DNA from: Liquidambar formosana
Taxonomy: Eukaryota; Streptophyta; Magnoliopsida; Saxifragales; Altingiaceae
Reading direction: 5' to 3'
DNA length: 64,000 nucleotides
Assembly: GCA_039720395.1 (NCBI GenBank)
Contig: CM077826.1
Location: forward strand, 27,236,430-27,300,429
The notes beneath the pieces were generated by a model, which saw nothing but the letters and a program-made list of their open reading frames with translations, had not been told where the DNA came from and did not search any database. Every line of letters starts with the position of its first letter. The stretch's first letter is position 1. The translations under genes were made by a program, and so were the position numbers. Below, in pieces: positions 1 to 10,923 of this stretch.

Positions 1-3000
1 CCCAAGAAGATGTGGGTAGTTAAGAGAACCTCACCTCCTATGGCTAACACTTGTGGACCCAAGAAAGCATGGGTACCAAAGAAAATTACTTGAAATTGTT
101 GTGTAAGTATGCTTGAAGTCATCAAGCAATGAGAAATGGTTTCTTAATAGTGGATGCCCAAGGCACATGACGGGTGATAGATCAAAGTTCGTTTCTTTGA
201 AGCCCAAGGATGGAGAATTTGTGACTTTTGGAGACAATACCAAGGGTAAGATAATTGGCATTGGCAAGGTTGGTAAGAATTCCTCTATTTGTATTGAAAA
301 TGTATTATTGGTTGATGGTTTAAAGTATAATCTCCTTAGCATTAATCAATTATGTGATAAAGGTTATAGAGTTACTTTTAAATCTAATAAGTGCATAATT
401 GAAGATGATAATAAGACTCTATTTGTCATATATAGGATTAGTAACATCTATGCTATAGAGTTCAAAGAAATCTCATTTCAAAATATACATTGCTTCTCCG
501 TTTTAAATGAAAATCATTGGTTATGGCATAGAAGACTTGGACATGCTAGTATGAATTTGATTTCAAAACTTTTTAGGCATGAACTTGTAAAAGGTTTACC
601 AAAAGCAAAATTTTCAAAAGATGGAGTTTGTAGTGCATGCCAATTTGGAAAACAAACCAAGTCTTTCTTCAAAACAAAAACTTATATTTCAACTACAAGA
701 CCTTTTCAACTTATTTATATGGACTTATTTGGACCTATTGCTATTGCAAGCCTTGGAGGGAAGCACTATTCATTTGTAATTGTTGATGCATTTGTAATTG
801 TTGATAACTACTCTAGATATACATGGGTGTTCTTCCTTGCATATAAAGATGAGACTTATGTTACATTTGTAACATATTGTAGAAGAGTCCAAAATGAGAA
901 AGGCTATACCATTACATATGTTAAGAGTGATAGGAGGAGCGAATTTGTCAATAAGGATATTGAACATTATTATGATGAAAATGGATTTGGTTACAATTTC
1001 TCCACTCTTAGAACTCCTCAACAAAATGGTGTGGTTAAAAGAAAGAATAGAACACTTGAAGAAATATCTAGAACCATTCTTAATGAACATTCTTTACCTC
1101 AATATTTTTGGGCCGAGGCTGTTAACACTTCATGCTCTGTAATGAATAGAGTGCTATTAAGATCTAAACTTGGTAAAATCCCTTATAAATTATGGAATGA
1201 TAAGAAACCTAATATAGGCTACTTTAAAGTCTTTGGTTGTAAATGCTTTATATTAAGTGATAGAAATAAACTTTCTAAATTCGATTCTAAATCTGATGAA
1301 GTTGTATTTATTGGTTATTCTATGAAAAGTAAAGCATATAGAGTCTTTAACAAGAAAACATTAACCATTCAAGAATCAATTGATGTTGTATTTAATGAAA
1401 CTAATTATCTTGCCACAAAAAGACATTTAGATGATGATGATGATGCAGGTACAAGCTTGCAAGAGCAAGTTGAAAACTTAAATCTAAATGACAAGTAAGA
1501 TCCACAAGACAAAGGCAAAGAAAAGGAAGAAGATGAGGTTATTGAAGACAAGAAACCGGAAGAAGAAGTTGAAGTTGAAAATGCTCTTCTTCATCCGGAT
1601 GTCACTAAGACTTGGAAATTTGTGAGGAATCATCCTAAAGATCAAATCTTAGGTGAACCCTCACGTGGGGTAAGAACTCGCTCTTCCATAAGAAATATTT
1701 GTGATCATCTTGCATTTTTGTCTCAAATTGAACCTAAAAACATTAATAAGGCCGAAAATGATGAATCATGGGTCTTTGCTATGTAAGAAGAAGTCAACCA
1801 ATTTGAAAAGAACAAGGTTTGGACCTTAGTACTTAGATCACATGACCATGGAGTAATTGGAACTAAATGGGTGTTTAGAAACAAAAAGGATGAATCCGGA
1901 GTTGTTACTGGAAATAAGGCTCGATTTGTAGCCCAAGATTATAATCAACAAGAAGACATAGATTATGATGAAACCTATGCTCCGATAGCTAGACTTGAAG
2001 CCATAAGAATGTTACTTACATAGCATGTCATAAAGATTTCAAATTGTTTCAAATGGATGTCAATAGTACATTTTTAAATGGTTTTATAGAAGATGAAGTT
2101 TATGTCGAACAACCTCTCAGTTTTGAAAGTCATGAATTTCCAAATCATGTTTTTAAACCAAGCAAAACTTTATATGGTTTCAAATAAACTCCTAGAGTTT
2201 GGTATGAAAGACTTAGTGGATTTTTACTTAGAAATGGTTTTAAAATAGGAAAACTTGACACCACAATTTTCATTAAAACCATTGATGATGATATGCTTCT
2301 AGTTCTAATTTATGTTGATGATATCATCTTTGGATCCACTAATGAAAATCTTTGCAAAGAATTTTCTAAGATCATACGGGGAGGAACTTGAGATGAGCAT
2401 GATTGGAGAATTGATATTCTTTCTTGGACTTCAAATTAAACAAACAAAGGAAGGAACCTTCATCAATCAATCCAAATATATCAAAGACATTCTCAAAAAG
2501 TATGGATTGGAAGATGGAAAAGAATTTTCAACTCCCATGAACACTTCTATCAAAATTGACAAGGATAAAAAAAGGTAAAGATGTTGATCAAAAGAAGTAT
2601 AGAAGTATGATTGGTAGTTTGCTTTATTTAACAGCAAGTAGACCCAATATCATGTTTAGTGTTTGCTTGTGTGCTAGATTTTAATCATGTGATAAAGAAT
2701 CTCACATGCTAGCCGTTAAACGTATTTTTAAATATTAAAGTGGCTCAATTAACCTCGGTTTATGGCTTCCTAAGTATGCATTTTTTGATATGTTTAGTTA
2801 TTCCGATGCGGACTTTGCTAGTGGCAAAGATTACCGCAAGAACACTAGTGGAACTTGCCATTTCCTAGGACATTCACTAGTATCTTGGTTTAGTAAGAAA
2901 CAAACATCGGTTGCACTCTCAACCACCGAAGCCAAGTACATTCTGGCCAGTAGTTGTTGTGCACAAGTGTTGTACATGAAACATCAACTTGAGGACTATG

Positions 3001-3268
3001 GACTTCACTTTGATCACATTCCCATTAAATGTGACAATATTAGTGCTATTAAATTAACCAAGAACCCATACAACACTCACGGACTAAGCACATTGAGATA
3101 AGACATCATTTCATAAGAGATCATGTCCAAAGAGGTGATGTTGAAATCGATTTCATAGGTACCGACCATTAATTGGCCGATATCTTTACAAAACCTCTTC
3201 AAGAAGACCAGTTTAACTTCATAAAAAGAGAACTTGTGATGTGTTTGATGCATGATGTAGTGAATTAA
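1..3268 (+). pseudogene. copia gag-pol relic (protease, integrase, RT, RNase H)
   Basis: Bases 1-92 still read as the proline/lysine-rich gag end (GPKKAWVPK). From 113 the frame is open to 1498 and covers the protease motif (now LNSGC, where the family has LDSGC), the GAG-pre-integrase H/C cluster (HRRLGH then CSACQFGKQ) and the integrase core. In the core the third catalytic residue reads Lys (NGVVKRKN) where the family has Glu. An 18 bp direct duplication near 775-810 adds six residues (FVIVDAFVIVD). Stops and frameshifts follow. RT is recognisable to the YVDD box at about 2311, then shifts frame into 2312-2578. RNase H with SYSDADFAS lies at 2790-3101, and the pol end at about 3268. Cellular role: none expected, since protease and integrase are both mutated at catalytic positions. 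Confidence 0.9.
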
Positions 3269-3387
3269 TGCACATCTATTTTTCAATCAATGATTTATAT
3301 ATATCTTGATGCTTTTACACCTTGTATATTGCATTTCATTCACACACTTTAAAGAATTTTGTTAAAAACTGAATTACTATGTGATTT

Positions 3388-3624
3388 AGTCAACTGAGGA
3401 GTCAATTCAGTCGACTGAATTGGCATTTCAGTCCATTGAATCAAGCTTTGCCACTACAGACACCTACTAGTTAATTCAGTCAACTAAATAGGCATTTCAG
3501 TCGACTGAAAGAGAAAATCAGTCAACTGAAATGACTTTTTAGTCTACTAATTTAAGCAGTAGCTTAAGCCCTCTTTCACTGGTCAATTCAGTCGACTGAA
3601 AGGGCAAATCAATCAACTGAATCT
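3388..3624. repeat. array of the palindrome TCAGTCGACTGA and variants, internal region
   Basis: About ten copies of TCAGTCGACTGA or one-base variants (such as AGTCAACTGA) lie at irregular 20-60 bp spacing between the end of pol and the start of the extra 3' ORF. Clear full palindromes are at 3405-3420, about 3496-3508 and 3585-3600. The same motif is clustered again in the LTR at 7486-7650. Confidence 0.8.
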
Positions 3625-3720
3625 CCGATTTTTATAAATATAACTCGCGGCCTTTCATTTCAAACTCTTCCCGTGACGTTTTTTCTTATCTCTCTCTTAA
3701 ACTCTCCAAACCCTAATTCC

Positions 3721-5169
3721 ATGGCTCCCAATACCAAAAATCCTTCCAAATGCCCTAGCACAGGTGAGGGATTGTCAAGATACCTACGGCCTAGGGTTCA
3801 AAACCCTCTACCACCGCCTCTTCTTGTGCAACCACACGTAGAGCAACAACCTGAAGAAGAGGAAGGCGGGGATTTCGTTTCTCTTGAAGCATAGCGAAAG
3901 CATGACAAAGATTTCAGTCGTTGCACGGTCATTTTTGGTAAATATACCCCTTTGGATTTCTTTGAAGAACATTTCCCTCTAATTACAAATTATTTTCGTC
4001 TCTTAGGTTAGAATTCTTTCGTTTTCATAAAGAAACCTATGTACACCTATCTTGTTCGAATTTTCTACACTAATCTTGATTTTCTTAACCATCACATTCT
4101 TTGGTCTCAAGTCGATGGAAAAACCATTTCTATGGACTAAAATCTTCTTGCACAAGTCTTTCTTCTTCCTCGTGGTCAACATCAAATTCTTGTGACCAAC
4201 GAGTGGACTCGCTTTGAGGAATATGATCCCGCCCAAGCCCTTAACCAGATTTGTGGTAGAAACGACATTACTGAGCGTTTCAAGCCAAAAGCTAAAGAAC
4301 TCACTCTCCATGCACGTCTAATTCACCACATGATTACCTATAACATCCTTCCAGGGGTGAAGGACGTGATCATGTTTCATACTTTGATATTTTTCTCATT
4401 TGGTGCATTATAAACACAATTTCCATTGATTTACCTTTTATTATTTGCCATCATATTGTGGATTGTCAAAAGAAGAAAGTGGTTAGTCTTCCCTACAGTT
4501 TCACCTTAACTCGCATCTTTGAGCACTTTCATATCCCTTTTGATTAGGAAGCCGTAGTCACCTCACATAAACACTTACTCTGATATAATTCTCAAACAAA
4601 TGCATTATAAATTTACCTCTTGAGGTTGGGTTCTAAAGGATGATCCGAATGAGGAGACTGTTGAGGAACAGGAGGCTTTTGATCCTATTCCTCCTATTGG
4701 AGAAGATCAGCAACCTGAGGAGTATGGTGAGCATGGCATGGAGGGCATGGATGTTAAGGCTCCACAGTTCCCTCCTTTTGAGCCTCCACAACAGCCATAG
4801 CACCAGCCACCAGTGTATGAAGCACCCACTATTCCTGCTTTTGGCATTCAGACCATCTTGACCGCTATTCAGGGCATACAAGTATACATTGATGGTATTG
4901 GCACCCGTCTATTGGCTCTTGAGAATCGTCAGACACAGATCGAGAATGATATGGACACCTTAAAATGCTATGGTGATATCTTTATGACTTAGGTGGACCA
5001 ACGTCTTACCAGGACAAAGACTGGCATGTGCACTATGCGCAACTTATTGACAGCTATCGAGTGCTATGCATGCCATAATGCACTTCCTCTTCCCCCACCT
5101 CCTCTGCCTCTGGCACCTAAAGATCAGGCTGCTCCTGGCCTTCCCGAGCATATTGACCTCGACCCTTAG
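3721..5169 (+). pseudogene. extra 3' ORF of the SIRE-type element (putative plant transposon protein domain), broken
   Basis: Starting at ATG 3721 (MAPNTKNPSK) a reading can be followed across several stops and frameshifts to TAG 5167-5169. A Pro/Glu-rich head is followed by a block at about 4040-4420 (IFYTNLDFLNHHILWSQVDGK, then NEWTRFEEYDPAQALNQICG, then KPKAKELTLHARLIHHMITY). I associate this block with the 'putative plant transposon protein' domain often found in retrotransposon-linked plant ORFs. The tail (4640-5169) is acidic, then rich in Pro and Gln, and contains a heptad-like stretch (IGTRLLALENRQTQIENDMDTL). No signal peptide or membrane segment is visible, so an envelope function is not supported. 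Domain assignment is from memory of the family; the decay is seen directly. Confidence 0.6.
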
Positions 5170-5186
5170 CCTTTTTGTCTGATGAC

Positions 5187-5199
5187 AAAAGGGGGAGAT
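5187..5199 (+). other. internal polypurine-tract-like sequence
   Basis: AAAAGGGGGAGAT follows the stop of the extra ORF and closely resembles the tract directly upstream of the 3' LTR, about 270 bp further on. Both are preceded by a similar GTC(T)GATGA/GTCATCAT stretch. Confidence 0.5.
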
Positions 5200-5457
5200 G
5201 TTTTGGTTGATGTATTTTGGACAAAGTTTGACACATTTTTCCTTATGTTTACCACAGTTTATCTAACTGTTAAACTTTTGACACTTTTGGATATGTATTA
5301 GAACTACATTCACATTTGACTATATACAGTTTCAATGCTTTACAAATGTCTTGTGCTGATTTGTCATTATATGCATATTGTGAGGGAGAGCTTTTGCTCT
5401 ATATATTTGATCATTTTATATTCTTATCTGCTTTATACATCAATAGTTTGTCATCAT

Positions 5458-5472
5458 AAAAAAAGGGGAGAT
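5458..5472 (+). other. polypurine tract of the SIRE-type element
   Basis: An A-run followed by GGGGAGAT directly abuts the 3' LTR start (TGTTG at 5473), the usual plus-strand primer position. Confidence 0.75.
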
Positions 5473-5649
5473 TGTTGACTCTAAAGTTATATGACCAAGG
5501 GCATATTCGAAATTTTGATGATAACAAAGAATCAATGTTAATACTAATGGTTTCATATGTCAAGACAATGATCAAAGCCTGGTAATCAAGTACAAAATAC
5601 ATCAAGCATAAGCAAGATTGACTCTCTCAAGACATATCCATGACATAGT

Positions 5650-7193
5650 TGTAGACACCCCATTTTGTACCCGCTAATGATTCTAAACCTTTTTATCTCG
5701 ATGATGATGTTTATTGTTTGACTTGAAAGTACGTGAAATAATCTCGAGCAAACCTGCAGAATCACAGCACGACTTCAGCAAAATCACCCAAAAATCCCAT
5801 GCATATGCATCCACACTGGATGAGTATGCACCACGCGTACGCAACTACTTAGGTTGTGTATGCACCTTACCTTTTTTTTTTTTGAAACCGCGTTTCCCTG
5901 TCTGTGAGGACTTTCCAACCAGAGAGTTAGAGTCCATTTGTGACAGAAAAGTGAGAGCAATCCGGGGAAGGACTCCCAGGGACCCTAGCAAGCCCTATAA
6001 ATACACCATTATAATCCTATAAAGGGGTTCAGAAAAATTAAGGAAAAAAGAGGAGAGAAGAGGCTACTTTGTATACTCAGAGAGGAATTGTTCAAAGGGG
6101 GAAGGCTGTGATTCCAAGGATTGCAAAGGAAGATTGACTGAGATAGAAGATGAACAAACCTGAGGGTAATCATTTTTATCCTTGATTCAAATGCATATAA
6201 TAGGATTATGCATATTACAAGTATAATCGCATGTGTAGGATGTTAGAAATAATTTCTATGAATTCTGCATGATTAGAAATTAATATGATAATGTGGAGCA
6301 TGTATAAATGATTATATTGCTGGGTTATTGTTCAATATCATGTGATAGTGGAGTAGGTTAAATCTGAATAGAACCAATTGCCTGATTATCAAAGTTAATG
6401 TCGATTAATGATGTTAACCTGGATACATTAGGCAAATATTCCATCCCATGATTTCATAGTGACTTTATTTGCTTGCAGTATTCATGATATAGACCTAGGG
6501 TTAGCTTAGGTTGCTTCTTTTTTGTTTTGTCTTTTGGAATCTGGGAAATGCCTATAGGTTGCGTACACACAAATCATAGTTGCGTACGCACACCCATCGA
6601 GCCAAACAACCTTCTCTGCTTTAGGTTTTTTTTTTTATGATAATATTTTGGGATGTTTACTTCTTAGTTTTATTGTCTGGGATGCATGTGAGTTACTGCA
6701 GTGGGACTAACAGAAGTGCAGGTACATGAACAGAAGTACAGGTACCTAAACAGAGGTACATACGCAACTGGCATAGATGCGTACGCACCTCGTTAATTGC
6801 AGGCAGTAAGTCTATCCTCTTGTTTGGATTCTATTTGGTCTTACTTCATGATTTCCTGGATTATATTCTGCATCTTCCATTCATTATTGCGTGATATAAT
6901 TGCTGCATGTTTTAGGGTTGATTTTAATTGAATATTAAACTAATTATGGCCAATAGTTATGTGTGGGACCGGTTTCGACCAGGCATTGTCGGGTGCCTAA
7001 CACCTTCCCGATGATGTACCCTAGCTCCAAACCCGAATCTCTAGTTATGACGAGTTGGACCCTACTAGGGTTCATTCTTCCCAGATAGTAACTGGGTGAC
7101 AACTCCTCTCCGCGATTAGTCTTTCGAGACTAGTTACGTACTCTCGAACCATCGTAGTGGTTAAAACACATTTTTTAGGGCATGGTGCTCACA
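5650..7193 (+). mobile_element. Ogre/Tat-like (Gypsy) LTR nested in the SIRE LTR
   Basis: It starts TGTAGACACCCCATTTTG and contains GGTGCCTAACACCTTCCC (about 6989), both of which I associate with LTRs of the Tat/Ogre lineage. No coding region accompanies it, so it is a solo LTR or fragment. The 3' end is placed at ...GCTCACA (7193) only tentatively; I found no clean target duplication. It carries several copies of GCGTACGCA-type palindromes (near 5830, 6580 and 6780). Confidence 0.45.
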
Positions 7194-7485
7194 ATGGCAC
7201 ATCAAGGACAATCAAGCATAGCACCATATGTGCATAGAAAGTATGCAAAAGACCTAAAAACACTCAAGACCAAGCTAGCATTGTTAATGAAGATACTTAA
7301 ATAGCTATAAGTGAGGTTCTAGGTTTTTAATGTACTTGATTGCTCATATAATTGCTCCATTAACCTAGATGGACCTTAGGATCCTTGGTTAAACTTATTT
7401 CATCAATTAAGTAAGGTCCAAGTTGATTTTATTAAACTTAATTGAACTAAACTTTTTGGAAAATCACTTTATGGTGTTCATTGCC

Positions 7486-7650
7486 CATTCAGTCGACTTA
7501 AAAGCACTTTCAGTCGACTCAAAAGCATATTCAGTCGACTCATAACTCCTTTCAATCAACTGAATATACCAAAGAGCATTGGGCTTGACTTGGACTGATT
7601 CTGCCTGAATCAGTCAACTGAATCCTTAATTCAGTCGACTGATTTTGCGA
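7486..7650. repeat. second cluster of TCAGTCGACTGA-type palindromes, in the LTR
   Basis: Seven or eight copies (CAGTCGACTT, CAGTCGACTC twice, CAATCAACTGA, CAGTCAACTGA, CAGTCGACTGA) are spaced 20-50 bp apart. The motif is shared with the internal array at 3388-3624. Confidence 0.75.
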
Positions 7651-8284
7651 AATCAGATCTCAAACGGCTAGTTTTTGAAAGGTTGTTGGGGCATTTAATG
7701 CCACCAAATGGCTCTTTCTGGGCATTTATTGCACCAAACGGTGATATTTTTCATATTGCCTATATAAACAATGATTCAAATGCATTTATAACTACCAGTA
7801 CAAGAGCATTCATTGTAATCAATCTTCTAGCCCTAAATTCAAAAAAGAGCATTCATTGAGCAATCAATTAGAAGAAAGCTGAGCTATTAACTTCTGTGTT
7901 ATTCACTCTTGAAGAGAGTTTTCCTTGTACACAATCTCATCTCTACAATCTTGTAATCAAGGGTTGGTGATAACCCTATTCTTAGCACTTGAAGAAGTGT
8001 TGTTGAGCAAGTGTTGATTGAAGACACTTAAGTTGTAAAGGTTTGCTGCTCTACCTTGAAGGAGAGTGATAGTGGATTGGGGAATCCTTAAGTAAGCTCT
8101 TGAGGCGAGGACGTAGATGGGAAGGCCAAACCTCGTTAAATCTTGTGTTTACATTCTCTATATCTCATTTTCTTTATTGCTTATTATTGAAAGATCTCTT
8201 AGTTACAATAATTTGAATTTTAGTTTGTAATCACTTTTTTAATTGGCTATAAACCCTATTCACCCCCTTCTAGGGTTGTATACT

Positions 8285-8690
8285 TTGGACAACAATGTGG
8301 AAGGATTAAATGAGTACGATAGTTATGGGGAGCTCGTGTGGACATGGGTTTGTCAAGTGAACAAGAAGTACGTTTTTTTTTTAAACTTTTATTTCAGTTT
8401 GATTATCTTGATTATGTATTGTACTAATTTTTTTCGTGTTGGCTTCATGTTGATACATGTTTGTTTTTAATTACACAGCATTTGTTGTGTTATAAGTAAT
8501 GGATACTAGCGCATTTGTGGGTGATGCGCAAGGATCAGATTAGTATGATGGTTATGGAGAGCCTGCTATGGACATGGGTTTGTCAAGTGAACCACAAGTA
8601 CACTCATTTATTTAAAACTTTATTTCATTTTCATTATCTTGATTATATATTTGAACAATCGTTTTCATTTGTGTGTGATATTTTTGGAAT
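8285..8690 (+). repeat. tandem duplication of leader exon plus following intron
   Basis: About 170 bp at 8312-8470 and 8533-8690 match (GACATGGGTTTGTCAAGTGA, then the intron motif GATTATCTTGATTAT). The first copy has lost one base in its coding part. The SIRE LTR insertion point abuts the first copy. Confidence 0.6.
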
Positions 8691-10923
8691 TGCATGGATT
8701 CATCTTTACATCTCCACTTCAATACGGAATAACTTCTAATTCTTATTTATATGTCTATATTATAGAATATGGATGGGGTCAAATTTGTGGATGGAGAAAA
8801 ATGCGAAGAGCCAAAAGTTGGCATGGTTTTCAGGAGCGAATATGATGTACATCAATTTTTTAGTAAATTTGCAAAGAAAGAAGGTTTTGGAATTAAAAAA
8901 TGCAGTGTGAAGTGTGATCAAGACGGCATTGTAAAGTATTTTTGTCTAGCTTGCTCGTGTAATGGCAAACATTTATCAAAGGGGAAAAATACTTTAAATC
9001 CTAAGCCTTCTGTCAAATCAAGATGTAAGGCCAAGATTAATATTATTGTGAGAAGTGTGTGCGATTATGTAATTTCTAAAGTTTCGCTCATACATAATTA
9101 TGGACTAAGTCGTGGTAAGTCTTGACATTTTCCTTCACATAAGATTGTAGACCCAACATCTAAAAGAATGTTAGAGCTTAACGATAGGGCTGAGATTCCA
9201 TTAGTAAAAAGTTATACAGCACTTGTAGTTGGGAATGGGGGCTATGATCGTGTTAATTTCGATGAGAGGGATGCTAGGAATTTTATTGCAAAGTCTCGGG
9301 ATTCTAGGCTAGGAATAGGAGATGCTAAAGCTGTTTCTAATTATTTCAAGAAGATGCAAAAATAGAATCCTAATTTTTACCATGTACTTGATTTCAATGA
9401 GGATAGTCATTTAAGGAATTTGTTTTGGGCTGATGCGAGTCTAGAGCTACATATGAATTGTTCTCGGATGTTGTTTCGTTTGATACAACGTACCTAACGA
9501 ATGGTTACAAAATGCCATTTGCACCTTTTGTTGGAGTAAACCACCACGGTCAGTCCATTCTCATTGGTTGCGCACTTTGGTCATGTGAAACCATTTACTC
9601 GTATATTTGGTTGTTCAGGTATGTGCTTCATATTATATAGAAGTTACAAATGAGGATTATGTCATGTTATTATTTTTAAGATAATTTTAGACATTTTATT
9701 TTTCTTGATTTTATAAGATAACATTTTAAAGACTCGAATAAACTAATAAATTGGAGTGTATTTTTTATCTTATTTTTTGCAGGTGTTGGTTGGAATGCAT
9801 GTTATGGCGTGCGCCAAAAGCTATTGTTATTGATCAATGCAAATCAATTCAAACAGGAGTTGCAGAGGTTTTTCCAAATACCCGATACCGTCTTTGCTTA
9901 TGGCACATAATAAAGAAGATACCAGACAAGTTGAGTGGGTTTACGGAGTATAAAAGCATAAAAAAAACAATGAAATAGTATACGAATGCTTGACATTGAA
10001 TGATTTTGAGGGAAAATGGGGGGAGATGGTTGATGATTTCGGGCTACACGAAAATGAATGGCTACATTTGTTGTATAAGGATCGCATTAAGTGGGCACCC
10101 GTTTTTGTTTGACAATCATTTTGGGCTAGTATGTCAACTACCTAACGTAGTGAAAGCATGAATGCTTTCTTTGACAAGTATGTGAATTCGAAGACAATGT
10201 TGAAGCAATTCATTAAGCAGTGCGATGTCGCATTGAAGAGTAAGATCGAAAACGAAAGCATTGCAGATTTTTCTTCCTTCACATCTACAATCCCATTGAT
10301 TTCAGATTTTGAGTTTGAGAAACAGTTCCAAAGTGCATATACACATGACATGTTTAGGGAATTTCAAGTAGAGATAAGGGGTATGCTATATTGCAATGGT
10401 AGTTATATTGGGTCGGACAGGCACACTTCAACTTACCAGGTTTATGATGTTTCTAAGGGGAAAGATGGAACTTTAAAAACAAAAGTCTATAATGTCCTGT
10501 CCAACGAACACAAATTCAAGGTTTTATGCCAATGTCATTTGTTTGAATTCAAATGAATCATTTGCAGGCATATTTTGAAAGTGTTGATTGCAAAAAATGT
10601 TATTCAAGTTACATCTGAATATATAGTTGATCGTTGGAGGAAGGACATTAAGTGATCTCACAATTTTGTTCGGAATTGTTACGAAGACTTTGATAGCCCT
10701 GAGAAGTAGGTTCGTCAAGATAACTTGTTTTCTTTGTCCATTAAAATTTCTGAGATGGCAATTAAATTCGATGAAATGTATGAGTTTGCGAAGAAAAAGT
10801 TGGAAGAATTGCATGAGGATATGGTGAATCATGAATGTAACACGACTGTCATTGAGGAAGACGGCCCTCGTATGAGGATTCGGTCATCATTGAAAGTATG
10901 TAGCAAAAGTTGCTCACCATCCT
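8295..10923 (+). pseudogene. FAR1-related / MULE transposase relic
   Basis: Order along the plus strand: a short leader exon present twice (about 8312-8367 and 8499-8600, YDGYGEPAMDMGLSSEPQV), an intron, then the FAR1 DNA-binding domain from about 8800 (KVGMVFRSEYDVHQFFSKFA through CLACSCNG). The MULE transposase core follows: LRNLFWAD at about 9413, FDTTYLTN at 9479, VNHHGQSILIGCAL at 9535, IDQCKSIQ at 9831 and RSESMNAFF at about 10147. A SWIM zinc finger (CQC...CRH) lies at 10528-10575 and a coiled tail follows. A GT-AG intron is recognisable at about 9619-9780. The frame is broken at least eight times, for example TAG at 9363, TAG at 9976, TAA before RSESMN and TGA inside the SWIM finger, plus frameshifts. 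In live relatives this is a MULE transposase or its domesticated FRS transcription-factor derivative; here it is inert. Confidence 0.9.

Larger units (their letters stand above)
1..8294 (+). mobile_element. SIRE-type Ty1/copia retrotransposon, 5'-truncated by the window, degenerate
   Basis: The order is: end of gag, protease, GAG-pre-integrase, integrase core, reverse transcriptase, RNase H, an extra 3' ORF, polypurine tract and 3' LTR. The LTR starts TGTTG at 5473 after an A/G-rich tract and ends CAACA at 8294, giving 5 bp terminal inverted repeats. The long internal region, the extra 3' ORF and the roughly 1.2 kb LTR (once an inserted LTR is discounted) fit the SIRE/Maximus lineage of plant copia elements. 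Pol has many stops and frameshifts, so this copy is dead. The 5' LTR and the matching target duplication (expected ATGTG, as at 8295-8299) lie outside the window. The element landed in the FAR1/MULE relic that resumes at 8295. Confidence 0.85.
5473..8294 (+). mobile_element. 3' LTR of the SIRE-type element, interrupted by another LTR
   Basis: It begins TGTTGACTC and ends GGACAACA. The terminal part (CCCTATTCACCCCCTTCTAG at about 8259) is repeated, reverse-complemented, at 31461-31710, which supports the 3' boundary. Without the insertion at about 5650-7193 the LTR is roughly 1.2-1.3 kb. It contains the second TCAGTCGACTGA cluster (7486-7650). Confidence 0.75.

Noticed and set aside
3721..5169. 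Envelope gene of a retrovirus-like element
   Set aside because: No signal peptide, no transmembrane segment and no fusion-peptide-like region in the reading; a transposon-associated cytosolic or nuclear domain fits better.
8243..8470. Open frame of 75 codons crossing 8294
   Set aside because: It spans the LTR end and the adjacent FAR1 leader copy; a chance fusion frame.
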